Shown here: in pieces, positions 21,553 through 32,925 of the stretch
Numbering within the stretch: position 1 is the stretch's first letter
How the letters are laid out: each line of letters begins with the position of its first letter
DNA from: Mycoplasmataceae bacterium
GTDB lineage: Bacteria; Bacillota_I; Bacilli_A; Mycoplasmatales; Mycoplasmoidaceae
NCBI GenBank assembly: GCA_020024755.1
Contig: JAHHTH010000005.1
Coordinates: 30,415-94,414, forward strand
DNA: 64,000 nucleotides
Reading direction: 5' to 3'
Translations under genes and position numbers: made by a program
Notes under the pieces: model-generated
Told to the model about the DNA's origin: nothing
Seen by the model: only the letters and a program-made list of their open reading frames with translations
The model's database searches: none

Positions 21553-22779
21553 TTATTTAGTCTTCTTGATTGTTTTTACTCTTGTTTTAGGATGAGTCGA
21601 TTTCTTATTATCAATTTTCTTTTGATCATCCTTATATTCAAATATATCTTGTATTCCTTTGTGAGCTTGTAGAAATACTTTATCAATAATTAGAATGAAA
21701 TATCTTACCAATACATATGCAATGATAATGGTAGCAATAGCTAATTCAATATAGGAGATTATTCTAATTCCTCAATAAGCCACATTAGTGTACATATTGT
21801 TTTGAACACTATCTAAAGTGTATTGGTATAAATATCTAGAAGCTTTATATGTTCCAGTTGCACCTATAGCTAATGGAAAAGTTAAACAAGCATAAGTAGG
21901 ATTGAATTTAACGGAAAGAACCTTAGGTAGTGCAATATAAATAACTAATGTTGTAGCAACACCTAAAAAGCTTAAAATGTAAACAAATACATTAAAGAAC
22001 ACTTCACTATATTGACCTAATGCTAAGGCACTATGTTTAGCATTGATAAAGACATCTATAAATCCTGCTAGTGATAAATTAGCAGGAGCACCAAAGATCA
22101 TTATTGAAGGCAATGTATTCTTGTCATTAGTTCTATGAAATAATAATTTGAATGAGATGATAGGTAAAGTAATTAGATATAAAACAAATCCAAAATATCA
22201 AATTGCTTGAAATAATTCATTTGGAATAAATGTTATATCAGAAGAACTTAATGGTGAAGCAACAGTACATGAAACAATAATACCTACAGGTGGAACAAAT
22301 CATGAAGCATATAGACTATCTGTTTTAATATCATGTTTCATAACTACATGGTAAAAAAATAAACCAAATACTGTTAGGTGTCCAATTACTGCAAAATATC
22401 AAATGATTGCGCCTATTCCGGTTAAAACATTATCTGCTACCTTATTCTGAGTTAATAAACCTATGTAACCAATAAATCCTGCAATAAGCATTGTGCTCAT
22501 AAACATGGTTGGTACAAAGCTTGATAATAATGGATGTTTAATCTCATTACTAAATGTACCTTTATGAGCTACATTTCTCAATAAGACTAAACTTAAGAAA
22601 ATAATTGTAATAGTAATACAGAAGAATTGAATAATAGATAAGACAACATTGTTATGATAGTTTGGATTCGCTTCTTGAAGTACTGCAGTTCAAAGTGCAC
22701 CTAATCCACCTATTCCTAAACCTACACCTGTGCAACCTATTGGTACATGATTAAATCTATTTAAATATTTATTATTCAC
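21553..22779 (-). CDS. SLAC1/TehA-family (TDT) transporter
   Basis: 408 aa, about ten membrane segments. The segment WYFAVIGHLTVFGLFFYHVV and the later SWFVPPVGIIVSCTVASP match the voltage-dependent anion channel / tellurite-resistance-dicarboxylate transporter family. The start is GTG at 22779 with AAGGAG 7 nt upstream; the nearby in-range ATG leads to a stop after three codons. The C-terminus is a lysine-rich cytoplasmic tail. Transported anion unknown. Confidence 0.7.
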
Positions 22780-22850
22780 TCATAACTCCTTAATAGAGAA
22801 TACTTATCTAGTATACTACTAATGGGTTAAATATTGCTATTAATATTTAT

Positions 22851-23468
22851 CTACTTTACACCTTTGTAACTAAATCTATGTACACCTTTAATAGGACCAT
22901 AGGTTTTAATAGCTTCTAAATGTTTCTTGGTTAGATATCCAACATGTGTATCAAAGCCATATTCTGGATATTGCTTTGCAAGTTCAATCATATACTCATC
23001 TCTTGCTACTTTTGCTATGATACTAGCTGCTGCAATTGTTTGACTCAATCTATCACCCTTAGCAAAACTATTGCAAGGAATATTATGGGTATCAATCTTT
23101 TCATAATCAACTAAAACATAATCTGGTTTAGTTTTAACTTTTTTAATACATTGACTCATACCAAATCTACTTGCTTGCTTTGGATTTAATTCATCAACTG
23201 TTTCCGGATCTATAAATTCAATGTGATAATCTATTGCAACTTCTTTAATAGTTTCAGCAATTCTTTGTCTATCACTATGTTTCTTGATCAACTTTGAATC
23301 TTTTATATCAATGTTAACATAATCTATTGGCAAGATAACACAAGCAGTTACTAATGGACCAGCACCAGGACCTCTTCCTACTTCATCACATCCTGCGATT
23401 AGTTTATATCCTTGTTTATATAATTCCTTTTCATATTTTCTATTATCAACAATTGTTTCTTTATTCAT
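22851..23468 (-). CDS. rnhB: Ribonuclease HII
   Basis: 205 aa, usual length. GCDEVGRGPGAGPLV at residues 26-40 carries the first catalytic Asp and Glu with the GRG motif. ASIIAKVARDEYM near residue 150 contains the later conserved region. It cuts RNA in RNA-DNA hybrids and removes single ribonucleotides during replication and repair, using Mn or Mg. Confidence 0.92.
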   Translation of the reverse strand: MNKETIVDNRKYEKELYKQGYKLIAGCDEVGRGPGAGPLVTACVILPIDYVNIDIKDSKLIKKHSDRQRIAETIKEVAIDYHIEFIDPETVDELNPKQASRFGMSQCIKKVKTKPDYVLVDYEKIDTHNIPCNSFAKGDRLSQTIAAASIIAKVARDEYMIELAKQYPEYGFDTHVGYLTKKHLEAIKTYGPIKGVHRFSYKGVK

Positions 23469-23480
23469 AATGATATTATT

Positions 23481-26453
23481 TTAATACTTATTTCTTTTCT
23501 TTCCGTAGACAGTTACTATGGTGGCGATAATTGGAATTAAAATTACAATTACAATGGTAATTCAAAATCCAACTTTATAAATTCAATTAAAGATACTTAA
23601 ATCTATCTTTCTAAAATATCTTATGTTTGTTGCATCTTCTCTTGATGGTAAATTATTATCTACTTGATATCCACTAGTAGTTACATAGAAAGGTTTATAT
23701 TGATTTACATATCAACCATTTTGATCATAATATTGATTAACACTAGCAATGAAAACAGCACCATCTTTAATTTGAGATTTTAATACAATATTTACTTTTG
23801 TTTTGGGAGGTAATATATACTTAGGATTTGAGCTAATATCATTCACAATATCTAGCTGTAATTGTTTAAATGCTTCACTATCCTTTGAAGGAAACTTTTC
23901 ATTCTTTCCAATATTCATAACGATATCACTTAAATTACTTGGTGATTGAAGCTTAAAATCTATTATTTTTATAGATGATTCCGTAGTTACTTGTTTAATA
24001 TTATTATCAACATAACAAATGTTTATTGATACTCCTAAAGTAAGTATTCCATCTTTAGCACTAGATGATTTTTTATTAAAAGATAATTGAATATTTTCTT
24101 CTGTTATTTTTGGTGGCACAAAAAGGAATATTTCATTAATATGTTTTAATACAAAGTCATTTAATGAATAAGGATCAACTTCGTTTAATGTTTTAGTGCT
24201 ATATTCACTTAATTCAGATTCTTTTTTTACTGAATAAACTACACCGTCAATTGGTTGTGTATTCTTTCAACCTGAAGGATGTGTTGAATATGCAGTAACA
24301 ACAATCTGTTTATTGCCATAAGTTTCAGAACCAATATCATCATAATATTTATTAGAAATAATAGTGAATGTAGCAGAGTATTTTGCATAATATTGTGGGT
24401 TAGGACTAATAGTATTATCAATACTAATTGTTGCACTATTAGGAATTATTTTCTTTTGCTTTAATTCTTTATCTATTTCACTGAATATTAAAGATTTATT
24501 TTCATCCATTATTTCAATCTTATTATTTAAATTAAATGAATATTGATCAGGAGTTGGATTTTGTTTTGCAAATCCTGTGATAGTTAACTTTCCACCAATT
24601 CTTTTTAAAGTATTAATTTCTCCATTGAAATAAACTTTATTTAGTGTCAAATCAATATCAACTTCACCTTGATTTGGTCTAGTGTCCAATATATCAACAT
24701 GTAAATCACTTTTAGATATATCTGGTGGATAGTTAATATATAGATAATCTAATTTATTTAAAATCAAGGATTTAAAATCTATTCCACCTAATTCGTTTGC
24801 AGTTCTATTAATGTATTGGCTATCAAGAATATTAATTGGTAGTGTACCAATGTTTCTTCACTTAGTGTTCTTTGTGTCAGGTGGAGTTTCAATTGGTTTT
24901 AAATTATTATCTAATAACATCCCATGTTTGTAGTCTAAATTAGGATCAATAATTCACATGTTTGTTGAATTATTTTGAAATACATATATTCTTGAACCAT
25001 CATAACTAGGAATTGGAACAAATCCAATAGAAGTGAATGAACTTCCTGGATCGTCAATATATGGAGCAATACATGGATAAATATTTATAGCACTATTAGA
25101 AGCATTGTATCCTTCTCAATCTAATGTTAAATTATCATCATAGTGAAAGAAAAATTTATGCATTATGTCTAAGTCTATTCTCACAATTACATTGCCTAAA
25201 AATTGTCCTGAATTAGAAATGGTATTCTTTGAATATAAATAAGCATATTTGCCTTGTAAAGAGGAAGCGATTACATTGTAATTTATTTTAGTGCTCTTAT
25301 TTACTTGTTCTTCCTTCACATTCAATGTTAATGAACGTTCTTCAACTGGATATTGTGCAGCATTAGTATCGATTGAAAAATTAAATATACGTTGGATAGT
25401 TTCAGTATTCATAATGGCAGATGCTTGGATCAAACCTGATTCATCAATATTTCCATATAATCATGTTGGTTGAGACAATAAATCTTTTTCATTTGCAGAT
25501 TCACGAATTTGTACACCTAAATAATCTTTAGAATATATAAACTTTCATTCATCTGTAATATTATCTTTGGTTGAATATTCAACAGCATATTCACGATAAT
25601 CAGGAGTGAACAAGAATTGAAGCAAATGATACTTACCATATTGATAGAAAACAGTTGATTGTAACCTTCTTATATTTGAACCAGTGGAATATTTAAAATT
25701 ACTTGGTGTCGAATTAATTGTAAGATCATTATTTAATTGAACAAAATAATCACCTTTTGTAATATTTCCAGATTCAATATAAGTAGACAATTTAATGTAT
25801 AAGACATTATCATGAACTAATTCTATTTGTGTTTTATCTAATAATGTTTTTACATAGTTTCATTTATCATCTATTGATGTGAAAGTTTGTCCAATACTTA
25901 ATGAACAAATGTAATCAATATCAGGTGTAACTCAACCTGATACATCAGAAGTTTTATAGATTCCTTTAGTAGTATCAAAAGTAGTTAATGAAATATTGTA
26001 AGTATGATTTGCATCATTATAGCTTATTTTAGTCCCTACATAGCAATCTAAACAGTCTACATATGCAAAACTACTAGTATTATCAAAAGGTGAACTAGAG
26101 CTATCATTTTGGGCTAATTCTAAGTTGCTATTAGTTAGCAAATAAGGTTTACTGTTTAAATCAGAAGATCATAGATAAGTAGAAAATAAAATGTTATTTT
26201 GTCCAGCACTAAAGTACTTTGCTAGATTCATGTTATTTGGATAGTATGTATATGATGGATTAGGACTTAAAAAATTAACAGATTGACATGCATTATTTTC
26301 TTTATTAAATCCAACCTTATTATAATTAGTTCATGCTTGTTTTATTAATGAAACATTTATTGGTGAAGTTAAACTATATCAACTAGTAGCGCAACTAACT
26401 ACTATTGATAATAATCCTATAGAACAAAACAATATCTTATTTCATTTTTTCAC
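23481..26453 (-). CDS. Large lipoprotein with extra C-terminal membrane anchor (990 aa)
   Basis: Starts GTG at 26453, a few bases after a TATAAT box (26460-26465), so it is probably leaderless. The signal peptide is short and basic, ending in VVSC (Cys21 lipobox). The body is beta-rich with Asn/Ser/Tyr-rich repeats. Near residue 955 is a hydrophobic segment (VGFWITIVIVILIPIIATIV) followed by KKRNKY, so the protein seems anchored at both ends with the body outside. Family not recognised; it is likely a surface antigen or adhesin. Confidence 0.75.
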
Positions 26454-26513
26454 ATTTTAATTATATAGTTTTAATTTAATTAAAAATTAATAGAATGTTG
26501 CAAATAGAAATAC

Positions 26514-27680
26514 TTATTTATCTAGGACTAAATGACCATTAATTACATGTTTGTAAACATTTATATCTTCATCTACTAAAATGAAGTTTGCTGGCTGATT
26601 TAAAACTAGATCTCCATAGTTTGCTGGCAATGAAAGATTTCTTGCATTGTTATATGAACTTACTCTAACTAATTCATTTCAACTACATTGAGAATATTGT
26701 TTAAAATGTTTTACAAGAAAGTTGTAACCACAACAACTTCCAGCTAATGTGTTTGTTCCTTTTAAGTAACATCAATTATTTCTCTTTTCAATATCTAATG
26801 TACCTAATTTATAAGTACCATCTTTTAATCCTTTTGAGTCTAAACAATCTGATACTACACCAATATTGTTTGCACCAATAATGTTGAATGTAGTGTGAAT
26901 TACTTCATTAGTAGTATGAACACCATCGCTAATTAATTCAATTATTGTGTCCTCAGTGTATTGTTTATCTAATACTGCATTAACAATCCCCATGTCTCTG
27001 TGATTAAAACCACTCATTGCATTATATAAATGAATTACTCTTTTAGCACCTGCATCAAAACAATCGCATGCTTGTTGGTAATTAGCATTACTATGGCCTA
27101 AGGCAAAAATTAATTTATCACTATATTTTTTCATTAGCTCTAGATTATTATGTTCTTCAGGTGCAATAGCAACAACAATAGGAATATTAATTTGATCTAT
27201 TGCAGTATCTAGAAATTTAGTATCAAGAGGTATTAGAACTTTTTCATCATGGGCACCTTTCTTTTTAGGTGAAATAAAGGGTCCTTCAAAGAATCAAGCA
27301 CACATCTTTGGTTTAGTAGGATCTTGCGATTTTTGTAAGTATTGATTAATTTGCTTTACGATTGTATTTAATTTTTCTAAACTAAGGCTTACATTGGTTG
27401 GCACATAAGCGCCAACACCTTCATTAACTATTCCTTGTAAATATTGATCTAATTTTTTGTTGAACTCAGTAGAGTTATTAAAATCATCAAAACTCATAGC
27501 ATATCCGCCATGAGTATGTGTGTCTATAAATGATGGCATAAGAATTAAGTTATTGCAATCTATGCCATCTTTATTTGTGTTACCTTCTTGAATAGCAATA
27601 ATGTTACCATGATCATCTAATTCTAGATATCCATGGATTGTTTTATCTTTTGTTACTATTCTTGCATTCTTATAAATCAA
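26514..27680 (-). CDS. nagA: N-acetylglucosamine-6-phosphate deacetylase
   Basis: 388 aa amidohydrolase. The metal-binding HxH lies in FIDTHTHGG (about residue 55), with AGAKRVIHLYNAMS and GHSNA typical of NagA and VVSDCLDS near the catalytic Asp. It deacetylates GlcNAc-6-P to GlcN-6-P, feeding NagB. Best start is TTG at 27680, with GAGG 6 nt upstream, inside the 3' end of nagB. That overlap implies coupled translation. Confidence 0.88.
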
Positions 27681-28380
27681 CGTCAACCTCAGAATCAATA
27701 ATGATTGTTACATTTGGATGGTTAACTAAAATTGTAGCAGGTACATCTGGATTAAATTCTTTTGCTTTTAGTAATTTGTTAATAGCATATGATTTATCAT
27801 CTCCAAAAGCTAATAAAACAATTTCTTTTGCTTTCATAATTGTTTGTAATCCCATTGAGTAAGCTTCACGAGGAACTTTTTTTACCTTACCTTCAAAGAA
27901 TTTATCAGCATTTACTTGAATTGTAGATTCATCAAGAGCTACAGTTCTAGTCAAAGAATATTCAGAACTTCCAGGTTCATTAAAACCAATATGCCCATTT
28001 ACACCAATTCCTAAGATTTGGAAATCAATTCCTCCAAATTCTTCAATTGTGTTATCAAATGTATTTCCTTTATTTGGGAAGTGAGTTTGAGATTCCTTAA
28101 TCCCTAATGGTTTAAATAATCTTTCTTTCATGAAATAGTGATATGACATTGGACTACTTCAATCCATATCCTTATATTCATCTAAATTGAATGTTACTAC
28201 TTTATCTCATGAAGTATTGTTTTGCAAATGATCTTCAACTAAGAATTCATATAAATAAATTGGACTTGAACCGGTTGCTAATCCTAATCTTAAATCAGGT
28301 TTAGCTTTTAGTCTTTCAAGTACCATATTAGCACCATAAACAGAACCTTCTTTTTTATTAGCAAATTTTAATACCTTCAT
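27670..28380 (-). CDS. nagB: Glucosamine-6-phosphate deaminase
   Basis: 236 aa, usual length for Gram-positive NagB. Signature LGIGVNGHIGFNEPG (about residue 122) with the catalytic Asp/His/Glu set, and ATGSSPIYLYE near residue 35 for phosphate binding. It converts GlcN-6-P to fructose-6-P and ammonia, sending amino-sugars into glycolysis. ATG at 28380 has AGAGG 6 nt upstream. First gene of the nagBA pair. Confidence 0.92.
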
Positions 28381-28445
28381 AATTACCTCTTTAATGATTA
28401 ATTATATTAATTTTACTATTAATAATAAAGTTATTAACATTTGAT

Positions 28446-29738
28446 TTATACCAATGCTGTCTTTAATCTGGCAATAACAAAAGAGAAACCTCTCAATACA
28501 TCATATGAGTATTGTTTATAAATAGAACCATTTATTTCGAACTTAGCTGAATATCCAGCTAAGTTTGTACAATATTGTGCCTTAGAAGTTGCATCAATTA
28601 AATCAGTATTTCTAGCAAATGATCATGGAAATGTACCAGCGGATAATGGAGGTAGAAAACTACTCTGTCTTGGAATATATGTTAACTTAATCTTTTGCCC
28701 TGCTTGTACTGAATACATACTTTGTTGCGAAGTTCCAACATTTTGCAAAAAGAATTTTTTATTATTAACAGTATATTTTACAATACCTTCAATAATACAT
28801 TCATATTCTTGGCCACCATTTAATGGTTTAGAATAGTAGTTAATTTCAGTAAAGTTATCTTCAAATGTTTGATAGAAAACAAATCTAGCTTGTGCTACAA
28901 ATTCTTCTTCCATTTGAGCAAATGTCATTTTAGCTAGATATTCATTCATTTGTGTTTCACTAATTAACCCGTTAGGATTAACTTGTTTTAATTTACCTTT
29001 TCACGATTTATAACCTTCTGGTGTTGGTAAATTAACAATAGGTGCAGAATCAAGTGGAGATACTTGTACACTTGGTGGTGGAACAGGTTGTGGTTGAGGC
29101 AGAGGTTGAGGAGATACTTCTCCACCACCATCTGGATCTTCAACAACTTTAAGAGTAATACGTGTAGAAGTTAGAGTAGTAGTTTTATAAGATACTTTTA
29201 CATAAACTTCTAAACCATTATCTTCTAATGTAGCATCTCTTAAAAACTCAAATGTAGTTTGCGAATTATCAATTGAATCCTTACCATTTTTAACAATGTG
29301 TCATTCATATTTTACTAAGCTAGAATCTATTCCTTCAACTGGACTAACAAATGCTTGAATTTGAATTTGATCACCAACATAATATTCATCATATGAATTG
29401 TCTATAACTACTTCTGTAATTGTTGGTTCTTGTGGTGTTGGTTTTGGAGGAGTAATTGGTCCTGGTTCTGGATCTGGATGAGGTGCAGGATTTGGTGGGT
29501 TAATTGTACCAGTATCTGGATTTTGATCTGGCTTAGGTTCTATCGGTTGATTAGGAGAAGTGGAAATATCAGGATTTGAATTAGAAGTTGGTGGTAAACT
29601 AGGTTTATTATCTCCTTCTATTTTATTATTATTTTCATTAATTTTTACTGTTGCTATAGTAGCAGCAGCTGCAGTTCCACCAACTAGTACAAAAGCAGTT
29701 GAACACACTACTATAGTTTTGATTCATTTAAACACCAT
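28446..29738 (-). CDS. Membrane-anchored surface protein with Pro-rich linker and Ig-like domain
   Basis: 430 aa. N-terminal hydrophobic segment (IVVCSTAFVLVGGTAAAA) without a clean lipobox, then a Pro/Asn/Asp linker (residues 45-100), then an Ig/PKD-like domain (YYVGDQIQIQAFVSP...KYEW) and a second Pro/Gln linker. The C-terminal part is beta-rich. The same domain is in the 46280 lipoprotein. SD GAGG 8 nt upstream. Function unknown, probably exposed on the cell surface. Confidence 0.7.
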
Positions 29739-29750
29739 AATACAACCTCA

Positions 29751-31136
29751 TTATTTCTTAAATTTCTTTACAAAATTTATTAATCTTTTAGTTTTATTAT
29801 AATCAATATCATTATTAATGAATTTGATTGGAATATTGTATCTACTATTATTATAAATAACTGGTTTTATAAATGAGAAAGATTTGAAACTGTATTCACC
29901 GTGATAAACTCCAGTTCCACTAGTATAAACTCCACCAAAAGGAAGGTTACTATTTGTTAAGTGAATTACACTATCATTTACACAATATCCACCTGCATTT
30001 ATATGATTTAAAAAGTAATCTATTTTATTCTTATCTTTTGAATAAATATAAGCAGCTAATGGTGAGTTATCTATACCATTAATTATTTCTACTATTTGTT
30101 CAATAGTTTTGTTAGTTTTAGCGATAAATAATATTGGACCAAATAGTTCTCCATAATTACCTAATTCAGTGATAGGTAATTCAATGATAGTTGGTTCAAT
30201 CATTAGTGTCTTTTTATTATAGTTTCCGCCATAGATAATTTGAGTAGAATGTTGCTTGATAATTTTTACTAATCTATCAAATGTTTGTTCATTTATTATC
30301 TTAACCATATTTTGGTTTTTAATTACATCAGGATATTGTTTATATGTAGATAGTGATAGATTAGTTGCAAAGTTATCTATTGCTTCATTGTAAATAATGT
30401 AATTTATACCAACACAAGTTTGACCGCCATTAAGAAATTTAGATCATACTATTCTGTCATAAATGGACTTATTAATTACTTCATCTATTACTAGTGGACA
30501 TTGACCTCCTAATTCAGTAACATAATCAATATTTCTTTTTACACATTCTGCCTCAATTATTTTCCCAACTTTTGTACTTCCAGTAAAGAATATCATATTA
30601 GGTTCATACTTGTAAATATCATCATAATTATTTAAATCTTTGTCTTCAATTGTACTTACATATTTTGATTGGAAAGCAAAGTCAATTATCTTGTCCATTG
30701 CTTTGTTAATATTTGGTGTTTGATTCGAGTATTTAATTAAGACTTTATTACCAGCTGCAAGTGCACCTGCTAATGGAATAAAACAAAGGTTAAATGGATA
30801 ATTAAACGGAACTATAATTAACACTTTGCCTTTTGGTTTAGCGATTAGTTTAGATTTTGTACCAAATACTTGATATGAACTCTTCACTTTTTTAGGTTTC
30901 ATTCATTGCTTTAAATGTCTTATTTGATTTTCTATTTCGCTGATAGCTTCACTTATTTCACATAAGTAAGTTTCTTTTGGTGATTTGTTAAGATCCTTAA
31001 CAAATGCTTTAAGCACATCTGTTTCATATTTTAGAATAGCTTCTTTTAATATTTTTAAAGCATTGATTCTATCTTTGTAATTTGGAATGTGTTTATCATT
31101 GTCTTGTTGTTGTTTTATCTTTTCTATCTTTGTCAT
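29751..31136 (-). CDS. Aldehyde dehydrogenase
   Basis: 461 aa. Catalytic Cys in GGQTCVG (about residue 238), general-base Glu in TELGG (about 205), NAD-binding FFTGSTKVGK near 180, and PFGGV near 400. The shape and C-terminal end resemble the short class-3 type (fatty or aromatic aldehydes). It would oxidise an aldehyde to the acid with NAD(P). It sits 12 bp upstream of the surface-protein gene. ATG has AAGGTGG just upstream. Confidence 0.88.
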
Positions 31137-31243
31137 ATTCCACCTTAAATTAATTTTAATTGAATTTAATAATATAAATTAATAAAGATAAAGTTTCAAT
31201 ATATGCTACCATTAATATTGTTAATATAAGGACTAAAGGGAAT

Positions 31244-31678
31244 ATGAAATACTCAAAGATATATATTGCTAATGATCATTCTGCTGTAGAAGTGAAGAAT
31301 GAAGTAAAAAAATACTTAGAAGATAAAGGATATGAAGTTAGGGATTTAGGTACTAATAAAACTGATTCTGTTAACTATGTTGATTACGGAGACAAATGTG
31401 CTCTAATGGTACAAAAAGATCCAGAAGCATTAGGTATAGTTATTTGTGGTACTGGTATTGGAATTAGCATTGCAGCTAATAAACACAAAAATATTAGATG
31501 TGCTGTTTTATATAATGAAAATGTTGCTAGACTAGCTAAGCAACACAATAATGCTAATATAATTTCATTTGGTGCAAGAGAAATGTCTCTTGAAGATATC
31601 TTTAAAAGAATTGACGCTTTCTTAGAATCTGATTTTGAAGGTGGAAGACACTTAAATAGAATTAACTCTATGAATTAG
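31244..31678 (+). CDS. rpiB: Ribose-5-phosphate isomerase B
   Basis: 144 aa, normal for RpiB. IANDHSAVEVKNEVK at residues 8-22 and CGTGIGISIAANK near residue 70 carry the conserved active-site Asp/His and Cys. It interconverts ribulose-5-P and ribose-5-P in the pentose phosphate pathway. Its stop is only 2 bp from the convergent NifU-like gene. Confidence 0.92.
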   Translation: MKYSKIYIANDHSAVEVKNEVKKYLEDKGYEVRDLGTNKTDSVNYVDYGDKCALMVQKDPEALGIVICGTGIGISIAANKHKNIRCAVLYNENVARLAKQHNNANIISFGAREMSLEDIFKRIDAFLESDFEGGRHLNRINSMN

Positions 31679-31680
31679 AA

Positions 31681-31932
31681 CTATTTTTTCTTTTCATTAA
31701 TAAGTTTAATTCCCTTAATTTCAGGGAAGTTTTCTTTTAGAATACTTTCAATCCCATCATTATATGTATAATCTAAAAATTGACAATCTACACATGCTCC
31801 TAATATTTTTAGGTGCACTATATTATCTTCATATTTAACAAACTCTAAATCACCACCATCTTGGTTTACATAAACTCTAAGTGATTCAATTAAATCTATT
31901 ATGTCTGCAGTTATGTCGTTTTTAGTTTCCAT
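31681..31932 (-). CDS. NifU-like Fe-S cluster scaffold domain protein
   Basis: 83 aa. The CxxC motif in GACVDCQFL and the surrounding pattern (RVYVNQDGGDLEFV) match the NifU C-terminal domain (Nfu), which carries a 4Fe-4S cluster between two subunits. It would pass clusters to target enzymes. It ends 2 bp from rpiB and lies 8 bp from the next gene. Confidence 0.85.
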   Translation of the reverse strand: METKNDITADIIDLIESLRVYVNQDGGDLEFVKYEDNIVHLKILGACVDCQFLDYTYNDGIESILKENFPEIKGIKLINEKKK

Positions 31933-31940
31933 ATTAATCC

Positions 31941-32210
31941 TTATTTAACTATTATAGTTAATACCGATATTCGATCTATTGCAATAAAATGAACTACAAT
32001 CTCGATAACTTTTCCTTTGTAAACGGTTGAATAAATGTGCTTACCTTCTGATTCATAAGCATAATGAGCTTTTTGAATTAATTCACGTAGGTTTGCTTCA
32101 AAAACTAATGTAGATTTATCAACACCAAAATCAAGCCTTTGTTTAGCTCTTTCCATGGCATGAGCTGTTATTCCAATATTTTGTAGCTTAATAGATTTTA
32201 AAGAGTTCAT
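31941..32210 (-). CDS. Hypothetical protein, 89 aa
   Basis: The start overlaps the stop of the YebC-family gene (TAATG). Residues 13-25 (GITAHAMERAKQR) carry an HxxxR pattern seen in DUF4258-like small proteins, followed by alternating strands. Not recognised with certainty; a small nucleic-acid enzyme or toxin-like fold is possible. Confidence 0.65.
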   Translation of the reverse strand: MNSLKSIKLQNIGITAHAMERAKQRLDFGVDKSTLVFEANLRELIQKAHYAYESEGKHIYSTVYKGKVIEIVVHFIAIDRISVLTIIVK

Positions 32211-32923
32211 TACCCTTCTATATTATCACAATTACTTACAACTCATTGAATATCATCGTCATCATCACATTGTGCAATAAAACGTTCATATAATGGTTTA
32301 TTTTCTTCTGATATTTGAACTGTTGATTGAGGAATGTATCTAACTTCAGCTGATAAACATTTAATTCCAGCATTTTCTAAAGCTTCATTAACTGGTAAGA
32401 ATTGGTTAGGCTTAGCAGTTAAGATGTAGCAATCTTCATCATCAACTAAATCTAAAATTTCATTATTCATAGTAGCTTCTAGAATTTGATCTTCATTGTA
32501 TTCAGCCTTGTCAATAACAAATTCACTTAATTCATCAAATAACATCATTACACTATTAGGTTTTGCAATGTTACCGTGAAGTTTAGAAAAATACCCTCTT
32601 ACTGCACTAATAGTTCTTTGTTCATTATCAGTTAAAGCTTTAATGATAATCCCCATTCCATTAGGACCATATCCTTCATAGAAAAGTTCTTTTAAAGTTG
32701 AAGCATCTTTTGATGCACCACTAATATTCTTTTGAATAGAATCACGTGATAAGTTATTTTGTAAAGCTCTTACAATAGCTGCTTTCAATCTAGGGTTAGC
32801 TTCTGGATTAGGACCACCAATTTTAGCTGCAGCCTTAATTTCCTTAGCACACTTCATTCAAAGCTTTGCTTGTTGTTGTTGTTTTTTATTAATACCTGAT
32901 GCAATTAAATGTTTACGTGGCAT
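32210..32923 (-). CDS. YebC/TACO1-family protein
   Basis: 237 aa, normal length. Opens with MPRKHLIASGINKKQQQQAK, a variant of the family start, then KIGGPNPEANPRLKAAI near residue 34 and YEGYGPNGMGIII near 80, all hallmarks. These proteins act in translation (helping ribosomes over difficult stretches) or as transcription factors. The last residues follow a TGA-Trp codon at 32243. Confidence 0.88.
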
Positions 32924-32925
32924 TA

